Positions 9,141 through 19,429 of a stretch of 64,000 nucleotides of DNA are shown piece after piece; positions within the stretch are counted from its first letter, which is position 1, and every line of letters starts with the position of its first letter. The DNA is from Microbulbifer yueqingensis (GTDB taxonomy: Bacteria; Pseudomonadota; Gammaproteobacteria; Pseudomonadales; Cellvibrionaceae). Location of the stretch: contig NZ_FNFH01000005.1 of assembly GCF_900100355.1 (NCBI RefSeq), positions 62,001 through 126,000 on the forward strand, in the 5' to 3' direction. The notes beneath the pieces were generated by a model that was not told the origin of the DNA, did not search any database, and saw only the letters and a program-made list of their open reading frames with translations. A program made the position numbers and the translations under genes.

Positions 9141-9175
9141 TTTTCACCCAAATTTTACCGGGCCACCTGCAGACT
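9141..9175 (+). promoter_or_regulatory. 11-bp-phased direct repeat and -10 before the hydrolase gene (box 3)
   Basis: TTTTCAC at 9141-9147 and ATTTTAC at 9152-9158 are one 11-bp step apart. CAGACT at 9170-9175 sits where boxes 1 and 2 have CACAAT and CACGAT. The distance from the first repeat to the start codon is 62 bp, identical to box 2. Confidence 0.65.
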
Positions 9176-9202
9176 TCTCCTATCAATCAGGAGAACCACA
9201 TC

Positions 9203-10117
9203 ATGAGTAGCAAACTGAGCTTTACCACCCGAATGATCCTTTTAGCAGGGCTGGCCATCGGCTGCCTTACCGCACTCTGGTATACCTTTGTTGCGCTGAA
9301 AGAGGAGCCGGTACCCCGGGATGAAATCGTGGCGTCCTACGCTTACCGGGCGCCGGCTGATATCGGAATGTCGGTGAATGAAATCGGAGAGGGCCTGTTC
9401 GAGTTTTCGTACCGGAGCTTTGACGGGGCGCAGGTCAACGGCCGCATCAGCTACCCGCCCGCAAAACAGGAAAAATACCCCGTGCTGGTCGGTGTCGCAG
9501 CCATGGGGAGAGGCTACCAGCGCTGGTGGGTGGACTCCTTCAAGGGGCGCCCCACGGTGACGAGGGTGAATGAGATTACCGAGCGCGCCAGCGCCAAGGG
9601 TTATGTGGTGGTCGCCATCGATGCCCGCTTTCACGGCACCCGGAAAGACCCCAACCGTACCCTGGGGTCGATCATGAATGACCTGCATTACTTCGGGGAC
9701 AAACGGGACTACGAAGCAATGATCCGTAACACCGTCCTGGATTACCGGGTCCTGATGGACTGGATTGCACAGCAGCGGGACCTGGACGGTGGCAACCTCA
9801 CCCTGGCGGGTTACAGCATGGGAGCGCAGGTCGCCCTGCTGGCCTCAGCCCTCGACCCGCGCGTAAACAGGGTTATCGCCATGGTGCCCCCACATATAGA
9901 TGATAAGACGGCAATCGTGGCGCCCAAGAATCTCGCCAGCCTGATTAAAAGGCCGAAGGTTCTGCTAATCACTGCAGATGATGATGAGTATGCGTCGAGA
10001 GAAGATAACCTGCACCTGTACGAGGCGATTGCAAGCCAGGACAAGAGGCACCAGGTTTTTGAGGGAGGTCACATACTCCCGGCTAACTACATAGCCGAGG
10101 TGGGGAGCTGGCTGTAA
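9203..10117 (+). CDS. Membrane-anchored alpha/beta hydrolase
   Basis: A 304-residue alpha/beta hydrolase with an N-terminal hydrophobic anchor (about residues 10-31), so the catalytic part is probably periplasmic. The nucleophile elbow is GYSMG with Ser205; the likely acid is in the TADDDEY stretch near 257, and the likely His is His290 (EGGHILP). The fold resembles acetyl-xylan esterase/dienelactone hydrolase-like serine hydrolases, but the substrate cannot be read from sequence. CAGGAG 9 bp upstream supports the start. It sits behind box 3 and ends facing folK. Confidence 0.85.
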   Translation: MSSKLSFTTRMILLAGLAIGCLTALWYTFVALKEEPVPRDEIVASYAYRAPADIGMSVNEIGEGLFEFSYRSFDGAQVNGRISYPPAKQEKYPVLVGVAAMGRGYQRWWVDSFKGRPTVTRVNEITERASAKGYVVVAIDARFHGTRKDPNRTLGSIMNDLHYFGDKRDYEAMIRNTVLDYRVLMDWIAQQRDLDGGNLTLAGYSMGAQVALLASALDPRVNRVIAMVPPHIDDKTAIVAPKNLASLIKRPKVLLITADDDEYASREDNLHLYEAIASQDKRHQVFEGGHILPANYIAEVGSWL

Positions 10118-10204
10118 GGCAGCGCAGCCGTTGGTCCTTGCGGGTGGGCCCGCGGCCCTGCGACCCGGTATTGGCACTGGGCCCCGGGCGCAGCACAAAC
10201 ATAG

Positions 10205-10696
10205 TCAGGGCCAGGGAAAATGTACCGGCCAGAGCTTCTGCCTATCCTTGTCGTAGTCATCCCACATCTTGGCGAAGGTCTTGCCGGTAAGCGGGTGGCG
10301 GTGCTGCGGGGCCAGTTCGGCCAGCGGCTGCAGCACGAAGGCGTTCTTCACGATTTCGCCGCGGGGCAGCTTCACCCCGTCGAACTCGCCCACCAGGTCA
10401 TCGTAGGTGAGGACATCGATATCCAGGGTGCGGGCGCTGAACTTGGCTCCGCCGCGGACCCGGCCGTTGGCATCCTCGATCTCCCGCAGGCGCGCCGCCA
10501 GCTGGCCCACCGGCAGGTCGGTGTGCAGGCCCACCACCAGGTTATAGAAGTTGTCGCCGTCGAAGCCCACGGCCTCGCTCTCGAATACCCGCGAGACACT
10601 CAGGTTGCCGAATTCCCGCGCCAGCGCATCCAGGCCGGCGCGGATATGCCTTTCGCGATCGATGTTGCTGCCGAGACTGAGGTATACCTGCGCCAT
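10205..10696 (-). CDS. folK: HPPK: 6-hydroxymethyl-dihydropterin pyrophosphokinase
   Basis: A 163-residue protein starting MAQVYLSLGSNI, the canonical FolK N-terminus. RTLDIDVLTYDD is the metal/ATP-binding motif. It transfers pyrophosphate from ATP to 6-hydroxymethyl-dihydropterin in folate synthesis. The ATG at 10696 fits the family start; an in-frame GTG at 10702 overlaps the folB stop as GTGA and would add two residues. Either way translation is coupled to folB, which makes the HPPK substrate. Confidence 0.94.
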   Translation of the reverse strand: MAQVYLSLGSNIDRERHIRAGLDALAREFGNLSVSRVFESEAVGFDGDNFYNLVVGLHTDLPVGQLAARLREIEDANGRVRGGAKFSARTLDIDVLTYDDLVGEFDGVKLPRGEIVKNAFVLQPLAELAPQHRHPLTGKTFAKMWDDYDKDRQKLWPVHFPWP

Positions 10697-10698
10697 GC

Positions 10699-11079
10699 TC
10701 ACACCCCCGCCGCCGCACCGCTGGCCGGGCGCTCGCCGCGCTCGATAATCACGCCCACGTCGCGCGAGCCGCGCACCGCGCCGGGCTTCGACAGGCGCAG
10801 GCGCAGCCAGGACACTCCGAATTCATCGCGCACGATCGCAGCCGCCTGCTCGGCCATGGTCTCCACCAGCAGGAACTCGCTGCCCTCTATAAAGGAGATC
10901 AGCCGCTTGGCCACGGCCTTGTAGTTGAGGGTGTGGTCGATATTGTCGGTGCGGGCAGCCTCGGAGATATCGAAGGCCATCTCCAGGTCCAGGCTCACGG
11001 TCTGGCGCACCTCACGCTCCCAGTCGTAGATCCCGATGATGGTGTTCACCTTCAGGTCGCGTATATAAACGATATCCAT
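10699..11079 (-). CDS. folB: Dihydroneopterin aldolase
   Basis: A 126-residue FolB, slightly longer than the usual 118 or so. Residues [20 protein letters not shown] and the LNYKAVAK and GVIIERG segments are characteristic. It cleaves dihydroneopterin to 6-hydroxymethyl-dihydropterin and glycolaldehyde, the step before FolK. The ATG overlaps the tsaD stop (TGATG), so tsaD-folB-folK form one minus-strand unit. Confidence 0.95.
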   Translation of the reverse strand: MDIVYIRDLKVNTIIGIYDWEREVRQTVSLDLEMAFDISEAARTDNIDHTLNYKAVAKRLISFIEGSEFLLVETMAEQAAAIVRDEFGVSWLRLRLSKPGAVRGSRDVGVIIERGERPASGAAAGV

Positions 11080-12116
11080 CAGCCGGCCAGGCCTCCTTGC
11101 AATTCTGTCATCGGCCAGCGCGGCCGCACTTCCACCCCCAGGTCGGCGCGCTGGCCAGCTTTCAGGCGCAGGTAGCCGGCATAGGCGATCATGGCGCCGT
11201 TGTCGGTGCAGAATTCGTGGCGCGGGTAACAGGCTGTGGCGCCCTCTTTCGCCAGCGCCGCCTCCAGCCGCTCGCGCAGCAGTTTATTGGCGGACACGCC
11301 ACCCGCCACCACCAGCGTCTTGCGCCCCGTGGCCTTCAGCGCCCGACGGCACTTGATCACCAGGGTATCCACCACCGCCTCCTGGAAGGCCGCGGCGATA
11401 TCCGCGCAGGTCTGCTCGTCCGGCAGGCCGTCTTCCAGCGCGTTATCGCGCACCGTGGTGAGGGTATAGGTCTTGAGCCCCGAGAAACTGAAGTCCAGCC
11501 CCGGCCGGTCGGTCATCGGCCGCGGAAAGGTGAAGCGGGAAGGGTCGCCCTTCTCCGCCAGGGCCGCCAGGCGCGGGCCGCCGGGGTAGTCCAGGTCCAG
11601 CATCTTGGCGGCCTTGTCGAAGGCCTCGCCGGCGGCGTCGTCCAGGGACTCGCCCAGCAGTTCGTACTCGCCCAGGCCGCGCACATCCACCAGCTGGGTG
11701 TGGCCGCCGGAGACCAGCAGGGCGACAAAAGGAAAGGCCGGCGGGTTCTCCTCCAGCATTGGCGCCAGCAGGTGGCCCTCCATATGGTGGATCTCCACCG
11801 CCGGGACATCCCAGCCATAGGCCAGCGCGCGCCCGGCGCAGGCGCCCACCATCAAAGCGCCCACCAGGCCCGGGCCGGCGGTATAGGCAATGCCGTCCAG
11901 GTCAGCCGGCGCGGTGCCGGAACGTTCCATTACCTGGCGCACCAGCGGCAACAGCTTGCGCACATGGTCGCGACTGGCCAGTTCCGGCACCACGCCGCCG
12001 TAGTCGGCGTGCAGGTCCACCTGGCTGAATAGCGCGTGCTCCAGCAGGCCACGCTCGCTGTCATAGAGCGCAACGCCGGTCTCGTCGCAGGAGGTCTCGA
12101 TACCCAGAATCCGCAC
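11079..12116 (-). CDS. tsaD: tRNA N6-adenosine threonylcarbamoyltransferase
   Basis: A 345-residue TsaD (Kae1/Qri7 family), the catalytic subunit that transfers the threonylcarbamoyl group to A37 of ANN-decoding tRNAs. The N-terminus [14 protein letters not shown] and the metal-binding His111 and His115 ([13 protein letters not shown]) are intact, as are [10 protein letters not shown] and [12 protein letters not shown]. The start is GTG, at the point where homology begins. It is divergent from rpsU, the standard gammaproteobacterial arrangement. Confidence 0.97.
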   Translation of the reverse strand: MRILGIETSCDETGVALYDSERGLLEHALFSQVDLHADYGGVVPELASRDHVRKLLPLVRQVMERSGTAPADLDGIAYTAGPGLVGALMVGACAGRALAYGWDVPAVEIHHMEGHLLAPMLEENPPAFPFVALLVSGGHTQLVDVRGLGEYELLGESLDDAAGEAFDKAAKMLDLDYPGGPRLAALAEKGDPSRFTFPRPMTDRPGLDFSFSGLKTYTLTTVRDNALEDGLPDEQTCADIAAAFQEAVVDTLVIKCRRALKATGRKTLVVAGGVSANKLLRERLEAALAKEGATACYPRHEFCTDNGAMIAYAGYLRLKAGQRADLGVEVRPRWPMTELQGGLAG

Positions 12117-12288
12117 TTGGTCTCACACTCGTGAATGAATCAAAGGGCGCCTATCATACTCGATAAGGGTAGTCGGGGTGCAGGCGCCTCCCGGCAGGTG
12201 CCCGGAGAGCCCGAAACCGTGGCGTGGCGCGCGGTTTCACCCGACTCCCTGTCCCCGCCCGGGACACGAAATGAAGGGCCGAAGAGGC

Positions 12289-12317
12289 TTGCGATCACCG
12301 ATCCAAGTGTTTAGAAT
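12289..12317 (+). promoter_or_regulatory. Promoter of the rpsU operon
   Basis: TTGCGA at 12289-12294, a 17-bp spacer, TAGAAT at 12312-12317, giving a leader of about 80 nt before rpsU. The tsaD-rpsU intergenic region (12117-12405) holds no other gene. Confidence 0.6.
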
Positions 12318-12405
12318 TTGCGCCCTCGCTGTGAACCGGCCCCCGGATTGCAACTGCGAGAGCAATTGCCGGAAGGCCGAGAGAAACGAATTTTACAGGT
12401 AACTT

Positions 12406-12621
12406 ATGCCCTCTGTACGAATCAAAGACAACGAACCCTTCGATATCGCCCTGCGCCGCTTCAAGCGCTCCTGTGAGAAAGCCGGTGTACTGTCTGAAGT
12501 ACGTCGTCGCGAGTTCTACGAGAAGCCGACTGCCGTTCGCAAGCGTAAAGCTGCCGCGGCCGTGAAGCGTCACGCCAAGAAGCTGCAGCGCGAAAACCGC
12601 AAGTTCCAGCGCCTCTACTAA
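12406..12621 (+). CDS. rpsU: Small ribosomal subunit protein bS21
   Basis: A 71-residue, strongly basic protein identical in layout to bS21 ([20 protein letters not shown]...). It is the first gene of the macromolecular synthesis operon and helps the 30S subunit engage mRNA. AGGT lies 7 bp before the ATG. A long hairpin after the gene probably partly terminates transcription, so rpsU is made in excess of dnaG. Confidence 0.98.
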   Translation: MPSVRIKDNEPFDIALRRFKRSCEKAGVLSEVRRREFYEKPTAVRKRKAAAAVKRHAKKLQRENRKFQRLY

Positions 12622-12685
12622 GCAGCAGCCTCCGGGGCTGCCTTACGGAGGCCGGCCGGGCGAACCGCCCGGGGCGGCAATCGAC

Positions 12686-12719
12686 AAACGGCGTGCGAGC
12701 CCGACTCGCACGCCGTTTT
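12686..12719 (+). terminator. Long hairpin terminator/attenuator after rpsU
   Basis: A perfect 14-bp stem (12686-12699 with 12705-12718) and five-base loop CCCGA, ending in TTTT. This is the classic partial terminator between rpsU and dnaG. Confidence 0.85.
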
Positions 12720-12832
12720 GCGTTGTTCGGGAGCCCAAAACGGCTGCCTGCAACGATTCTCCCGCCGGAGCGGAAGCGCTATGCTTGGCCGGAGACCCGC
12801 AACAACAACTTTAAAGAACCGGACGGAAAGCC

Positions 12833-13279
12833 ATGAGCACCCTCAAGGAAACCCTCGCCCAGGCCACCAAGGACGCCATGAAGGCCCGTGACAAGGACCG
12901 CCTGGCGACACTGCGACTGATCAACGCCGAGATCAAGCGCGTCGAGGTGGATGAGCGGATCGAACTGGACGACGCGCGCATCCTGGCCCTGCTCGACAAG
13001 ATGACCAAGCAGCGTCGCGACTCCATCGCCCAGTACGAGAAGGCCGGCCGCCCTGAGCTGGCGGCGGTGGAGCAGGCCGAGATCGATGTCATCAAGGAAT
13101 TCCTGCCGGAGCAGCTGGACGAGGCCGAGATCGCCGGGATCGTGGACAAGGCGGTGCAGGACACCGGCGCCAGCGGCATGGCGGACATGGGCAAGGTAAT
13201 GGCCCAGGTGAAACCGCAGGTGCAGGGCCGCGCCGACATGGGCACGGTCAGCAAGCTGGTCAAGGCCCGGCTCGGCTGA
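12833..13279 (+). CDS. yqeY: GatB/YqeY domain protein
   Basis: A 148-residue protein of the YqeY family, sharing the C-terminal tRNA-binding domain of GatB (QRRDSIAQYEKAGR, FLPEQLDEAEI, MADMGKVM). In many proteobacteria it sits between rpsU and dnaG as here. It is thought to act in tRNA-dependent amidation or tRNA quality control, without direct proof. The ribosome site GGACGGAAAG precedes the ATG. Confidence 0.93.
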   Translation: MSTLKETLAQATKDAMKARDKDRLATLRLINAEIKRVEVDERIELDDARILALLDKMTKQRRDSIAQYEKAGRPELAAVEQAEIDVIKEFLPEQLDEAEIAGIVDKAVQDTGASGMADMGKVMAQVKPQVQGRADMGTVSKLVKARLG

Positions 13280-13368
13280 CAGACAATACCCCGCGACTGC
13301 CGCGGCCCCCGCAGGCCGCCGGCAGCGCCCCTTACGCAGCAACAGCAGACACCTCTCGGAACCCCTGA

Positions 13369-15390
13369 ATGGCCGGCAAGATTCCCCAGCACTTTATCGA
13401 CGACCTGCTTGCGCGGGCCGATATCGTTGAGGTGATCGACAGCCGCGTGAAGCTGCGCAAGACGGGGAAAAATTATTCTGCCTGCTGCCCGTTCCACGAT
13501 GAAAAGACTCCATCCTTTACCGTAAGCCCCGACAAGCAGTTCTACTACTGCTTCGGCTGCGGGGCCAATGGCAACGCCATCGGCTTCCTGATGGAGTACG
13601 ACCGCATGGGCTTCCCCGAGGCGGTGGAGAAGCTGGCCGGCAGCCAGGGGCTGGAAGTGCCCCGCGAGCAGCTCGCCCCCGGCGTCGAGCGGCGCCAGCG
13701 GGAGAGCCAGTCGCTCTACCAGCTGACCGAGAAAGCGGCCGATTTCTACCGCGCCCAGCTGCGCGCGCACCCCGCCGCGGGGCGAGCGATCACTTACCTG
13801 AAACAGCGCGGCCTGTCGGGCGAGGTCGCCCGCGACTTCGGCATCGGCCTGGCCCCGCCGGGCTGGGACAACCTGCTGAACCACCTGGCGGACACGGCGG
13901 AGAAGGCCGACCAGCTGGAGCACGCCGGCCTGGCCATTCGCCGCCAGGACAGTGACGGCCGCACCGAGCCCGGGCGGCGCCACCATTACGACCGCTTCCG
14001 CAACCGCATCATGTTCCCGATCCGCGACCAGCGCGGGCGCACCATCGCCTTCGGCGGGCGGGTGCTCGGGGACGAGAAGCCCAAATACCTGAATTCGCCC
14101 GAGACCCCCATCTTCCACAAGGGCCGCGAGCTCTACGGCCTGTGGGAGGCGCGCCAGGCCAACCGTGAACTCAAGCGGCTGGTGGTGGTGGAGGGGTATA
14201 TGGACGTGGTGGCGCTGGCCCAGTTCGGCATCCGCTGCGCTGTGGCCACCCTGGGCACAGCCTGCGGCGAAGACCATATCCAGCTGGCATTCCGCCACAC
14301 CGGCGAGCTGGTGTTCTGTTTCGACGGCGACCGCGCCGGGCGCAGCGCGGCCCAGCGTGCCCTGGAAGCCGCCCTGCCCCACATGCAGGACGGGCGCAGC
14401 GTGCGCTTCCTGCTGCTGCCCGAGGGCGAGGACCCGGATACCCTGGTGCGCCAGCTGGGCGGCGAGCGCTTCACCCAGTTGCTGGACGAGCAGGCGCGCC
14501 CGCTGGAGGACTTCCTGTTCGACCTGGTGGGCGAGGGTATCAACCTGCAGACCATGGACGGCCGCGCGCGGCTGTCCAAGCTGGCCGCGCCACTGCTCGA
14601 CCGCCTGCCGGCGGGGGTCTACCGCCAGCTGATGTTCCAGCAACTGGCGGCGCGCACCGGCCTCGACCGGGAGATGCTCGAGGAGATCATCGAGGCCGAG
14701 CAGGCCCGCAAAGCGAGCCGCGCACCCGAGCCGCCGGCGGCAACGCGCGCGGAGCCCGCGCCTGCTGCCGACCCGCGCCAAGCCGCACCCGCCCCGGAGG
14801 GCATGCCGCCGGCGGAACTGCCGCCGGCCGGCGACTACCCCGATTATGCCTACGCGGAGCAGGCGCTGCCGCCGGACGAGCCCGTGGAGGCACCGGCCCC
14901 CGGCCCCGCGCCGCGCCGGCGCAGCGGCCAGTACCGGCTACCACCGGAACGCATGCTGATCGCCCTGCTGCTGCACCACCCGGAGCTGGCCGGCCAGATC
15001 GACGACAGCAACCGGTTCCGCAACCGCGGGCTGGCCGACCTGGACCTGTTCGCGGAACTGGTGGAGCTGCTCAAGCGGCGCCCGGACTACAATCTGAACC
15101 AGTTACTGGGCTACTGGCGCGCCCACCACGGCGCCGAGTCCTGCGACACCCTGGCACAGCTGGCCGCCTCCCAGCTGGTGAGCGGCGTGCGCCAGCTCGC
15201 CCGCGGCGACGCCGGCCTTGAATATGACCCGCAGGCGGAATTCAGCGACTGCCTGCAGCAGCTGGAGCGGGCCGACGCCCGCGAGCACAAGCGTGCCCTG
15301 CTGGAGCAGCTGCGCGGTGGCGACGGCGGCGGGCAACTGAGCGATGAACAGCGTGCGCTGCTGGCCAACTGGCAGCGCAAGCAGGATTAA
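13369..15390 (+). CDS. dnaG: DNA primase
   Basis: A 673-residue primase, somewhat longer than the roughly 580 of E. coli. The N-terminal zinc ribbon has Cys40, His43, Cys61 and Cys64. The Toprim domain shows VVVEGYMDVVAL near residue 270 and FCFDGDRAG near 318. The extra length is mostly a Pro/Ala-rich linker at about residues 440-520 before the C-terminal DnaB-interaction domain. It synthesises RNA primers at the replication fork. Flanked by yqeY and rpoD in the standard operon. Confidence 0.97.
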   Translation: MAGKIPQHFIDDLLARADIVEVIDSRVKLRKTGKNYSACCPFHDEKTPSFTVSPDKQFYYCFGCGANGNAIGFLMEYDRMGFPEAVEKLAGSQGLEVPREQLAPGVERRQRESQSLYQLTEKAADFYRAQLRAHPAAGRAITYLKQRGLSGEVARDFGIGLAPPGWDNLLNHLADTAEKADQLEHAGLAIRRQDSDGRTEPGRRHHYDRFRNRIMFPIRDQRGRTIAFGGRVLGDEKPKYLNSPETPIFHKGRELYGLWEARQANRELKRLVVVEGYMDVVALAQFGIRCAVATLGTACGEDHIQLAFRHTGELVFCFDGDRAGRSAAQRALEAALPHMQDGRSVRFLLLPEGEDPDTLVRQLGGERFTQLLDEQARPLEDFLFDLVGEGINLQTMDGRARLSKLAAPLLDRLPAGVYRQLMFQQLAARTGLDREMLEEIIEAEQARKASRAPEPPAATRAEPAPAADPRQAAPAPEGMPPAELPPAGDYPDYAYAEQALPPDEPVEAPAPGPAPRRRSGQYRLPPERMLIALLLHHPELAGQIDDSNRFRNRGLADLDLFAELVELLKRRPDYNLNQLLGYWRAHHGAESCDTLAQLAASQLVSGVRQLARGDAGLEYDPQAEFSDCLQQLERADAREHKRALLEQLRGGDGGGQLSDEQRALLANWQRKQD

Positions 15391-15490
15391 CCGTGGCGCA
15401 GGCCTTGAAATACTTCGGGCCACCGCCATATAGATTCACCCCGGACGGGATCGGGAACCGAGCACAACAGATTTCGCACCAACGCGTCCC

Positions 15491-15533
15491 TTGACAGCCA
15501 GAGTGGTTATTGCTATCGCAAATACGCTATAAT
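15491..15533 (+). promoter_or_regulatory. Promoter region of rpoD
   Basis: TTGACA at 15491-15496 with a 17-bp spacer to TATCGC (15514-15519, preceded by an extended TGC). A second perfect TATAAT lies at 15528-15533 without a good -35. Either could give rpoD its own transcript in addition to read-through from rpsU. Confidence 0.5.
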
Positions 15534-15582
15534 CCCGCGTCTTTGTCCCGTATTTTTAACTCCCCAGATTTCAGGGTTGTGC

Positions 15583-17454
<1,872 letters not shown>

Positions 17455-17461
17455 GCCCCCC

Positions 17462-17490
17462 AAAGCCCGGCACCGCCGGGCTTTCTTTTA
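17462..17490 (+). terminator. Rho-independent terminator of rpoD
   Basis: AAAGCCCGGC and GCCGGGCTTT with loop ACC (17462-17484), followed by TCTTTT. Confidence 0.9.
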
Positions 17491-17573
17491 CCAACAGGTT
17501 ACAGTCGGGCATCCGGGCCCGGCCGTTGTGACCGCGCCAAGACAGCCCTGTGAGAAGCCGGAGGAAAACCGCC

Positions 17574-17963
17574 ATGCAGGAAGAGTTCGTCAACAAGCCG
17601 GGCAAGACCGGCATTCCCCGCCTGATTGATGCCACCAACTACTCCTGGCAGGGCCTGCTCACAACCTGGCGCAACGAGGCCGCCTTCCGCCAGGAGGTGA
17701 GCCTGGCCATCTTCCTGATCCCCGCCGCCCTGTGGCTGGGCGCGAGCGGTATCGAGCGCGCGCTACTGGTCGGCGCCACCCTGCTGGTGATGATCGTGGA
17801 ACTGCTGAACAGCGCAGTGGAGGCCACCGTCGACCGTATCGGCCCGGAGCGGCACCCGCTGTCCAAGGTCGCCAAGGACACTGGCTCAGCGGCCGTGTCA
17901 CTCTCGCTGCTGCTATGGCTCTTCACCTGGGGCTGCATCCTGCTGCCGCGCTGGCTCGGCTGA
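17574..17963 (+). CDS. dgkA: Diacylglycerol kinase
   Basis: A 129-residue integral membrane kinase of the DgkA family, with three TM segments. It keeps the catalytic region (MMIVELLNSAVEATVDRIG), with Glu and Asn of the active site, and the N-terminal amphipathic helix (AFRQEVSLAI). It phosphorylates diacylglycerol released during membrane-derived oligosaccharide and lipid A remodelling. The ATG at 17574, 9 bp after GGAGG, was preferred to an upstream in-frame start. Confidence 0.96.
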   Translation: MQEEFVNKPGKTGIPRLIDATNYSWQGLLTTWRNEAAFRQEVSLAIFLIPAALWLGASGIERALLVGATLLVMIVELLNSAVEATVDRIGPERHPLSKVAKDTGSAAVSLSLLLWLFTWGCILLPRWLG

Positions 17964-18066
17964 GCCCACAGGGAATTATCCGCCATCGGGCCAGGAAGAC
18001 CCGAAAAACTAGTACAGCCGTCTAAACTTCAACCACTGCTCATCACCCATCGACCACGGAAGGTTT

Positions 18067-19062
18067 ATGGCACCCAAGTCAGCACTTGCCGGCGGGGCTT
18101 TCGCACTGCTGTGCGCCGCGGCGCCCTCACCCACCCTCGCGCAGCACCCGGACGCTGGTGAGCTAGCCGTCTATACCCAGATAAAGCGACTGGCCCAGCT
18201 GGCCTCCATCGATCAGCTGCAAGGGCTTCAGCAACGCCGCGATGAGTGGCGCAGCGGACCGGTAGGACGCAACAACAGTCGCCTGCAGCTGCAGCACGGC
18301 GGCCTGGACTTGGACTGGCAGGGGGAGATTCCCAGCCGCTCCGAGAGCACCCTGACCGGCTTCAGTGTAAGCCGCGACTTCTTCGCCGGTCCCACCTGCC
18401 ACGGCAGCCAGCAGGCTGGTATCAGCGCCGGCAGCAGCTTCGCCAGCGGCGACAGCTTCGCCCGTCGGCTCGACGGAGAGATCGGCTATGTAGGCAATAA
18501 CGACCTGCAGAGCCACTTCGTCGGGGCCTACTTCAGCGACTTCCGCAACACCGGCCGCTATCTGGACCTGCAGGCCAAGGTCGCCTATCTGCAAGTGGAT
18601 AACAGTACCTACCGCGGCGCCAGAAGCGACGCCTACGGCATACAGCTGGCGCTATCGGCCGAGGGCGGGTACGCCCTCGCGCTGACTGAGTACTACGGTG
18701 TGGAACCGCAGCTGCAGCTGGTGGCCAATTACACAAACTTCACCTACTTCCAGACGGAGCGCTTCGGGCTGGATTTGGATGTGACCCCGGAGCTGGCCCT
18801 AAGGGCCGGCTTGCGTGCCTACCGCAGTGACGGCCCCCACTTCGTATTCGCAAATTTATGGGAGGTGCTCGACGGCGACGACGAGCTCTCCAACTCTCAC
18901 CGCCACCAGCGCGGCGCCCGCTGGCTGGAGCTGGGGCTGGGCTCGCGCCTGCTGGAACTGCCGTACGCCGACATCTCCTTCGACCTGCGCTACCGCACCT
19001 CCGCGGACGACCACGACTGGCAGGGCCTGAGCGCCGGCGTGGGTTTCAGCTGGGCCTGGTAG
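18067..19062 (+). CDS. Secreted outer-membrane beta-barrel, autotransporter-domain type without passenger
   Basis: A 331-residue protein. Residues 1-25 are a cleavable signal peptide ending at AQ. The remainder has alternating hydrophobic beta-strand pattern, an autotransporter-barrel-like segment (GRYLDLQAKVAYLQ, then LSAEGGYALAL) and a terminal aromatic residue (GVGFSWAW), the C-terminal signature of outer-membrane insertion by Bam. Only about 80 residues precede the barrel, so no long passenger is encoded. Ribosome site GGAAGG. Function unknown; it is the last host gene before the tRNA-linked island. Confidence 0.65.
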   Translation: MAPKSALAGGAFALLCAAAPSPTLAQHPDAGELAVYTQIKRLAQLASIDQLQGLQQRRDEWRSGPVGRNNSRLQLQHGGLDLDWQGEIPSRSESTLTGFSVSRDFFAGPTCHGSQQAGISAGSSFASGDSFARRLDGEIGYVGNNDLQSHFVGAYFSDFRNTGRYLDLQAKVAYLQVDNSTYRGARSDAYGIQLALSAEGGYALALTEYYGVEPQLQLVANYTNFTYFQTERFGLDLDVTPELALRAGLRAYRSDGPHFVFANLWEVLDGDDELSNSHRHQRGARWLELGLGSRLLELPYADISFDLRYRTSADDHDWQGLSAGVGFSWAW

Positions 19063-19094
19063 CATTGCCCGACAGGCGAAAGCCGTTGATTTGA

Positions 19095-19119
19095 CGGGAA
19101 AAATCGAGTACTTTTCCCG
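19095..19119. repeat. Inverted repeat between the barrel gene and tRNA-Ile
   Basis: CGGGAAAA (19095-19102) and TTTTCCCG (19112-19119) with a 9-nt spacer. On the plus strand it could end transcription of the barrel gene. TTGACG at 19091 might instead be part of a tRNA promoter, but no -10 at proper spacing is visible. Confidence 0.4.
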
Positions 19120-19151
19120 ACCGCCTGCAGCGCCCTGCAGGCACCTTATGG

Positions 19152-19228
19152 GGGCCCTTAGCTCAGTTGGTTAGAGCATCCGACTCATAATCGGCAGGTC
19201 CTGGGTTCAAGTCCCGGAGGGCCCACCA
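19152..19228 (+). tRNA. tRNA-Ile2 (anticodon CAT, lysidine-modified)
   Basis: A 77-nt cloverleaf with encoded CCA. Acceptor GGGCCCT pairs with AGGGCCC; D-arm TTAGCTCAGTTGGTTAGAGC; anticodon loop CTCATAA; T-loop GGTTCAAGTCC. CAT could mean Met, but acceptor and T-arm match the minor isoleucine tRNA (GGCCCCTTAGC type), and an Ile tRNA follows rpoD in Pseudomonas. It would be converted by TilS to read AUA. Its 3' end is the integration site of the adjacent island. Confidence 0.88.
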
Positions 19229-19230
19229 TT
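19215..19230 (+). repeat. attL: 16-bp direct repeat at the tRNA 3' end
   Basis: CGGAGGGCCCACCATT, covering the last 14 bases of tRNA-Ile2 and two beyond. Identical to 31206-31221. The tRNA remains intact on this side. Confidence 0.85.
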
Positions 19231-19330
19231 CTCCCGTCCCCGCAAATCTCAGTTAATCCAACACCCCGCGACACGCCTAGCTTTCCGCGTTATTCTTTGT
19301 CTCAAGAAGTCTAATTTGTGCCACTAAAGC

Positions 19331-19390
19331 TGGGGGCACACGGGGGCAGATCTGGGGGCCCCTAAGTAATTCGCGCCAATAGAGGCCCCC
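19331..19390. repeat. GGGGGC-type repeats near attL (possible integrase arm sites)
   Basis: Three GGGGGC elements in a row (19332, 19342, 19354), the last as TGGGGGCCCCTAAGTAATTC, and an inverted GGCCCCCAA at 19383-19390. A near copy of the third, TGGGGGCCCCTGATAAATTC, lies by attR at 31135-31154. Such paired end repeats suit Arm-site or Xis binding. Confidence 0.5.
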
Positions 19391-19429
19391 AAACTTCGCC
19401 GCAGCCCGCATTGCTAAAGGGATAGAGCC

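Noticed and set aside
12811-14781. Long minus-strand open frame (656 codons) opposite yqeY and dnaG
   Set aside because: Low-complexity translation typical of antisense GC-rich sequence; the plus strand encodes YqeY and primase.
19152-19228. Elongator tRNA-Met
   Set aside because: Anticodon CAT fits, but acceptor stem, T-arm and the position after rpoD agree with tRNA-Ile2.
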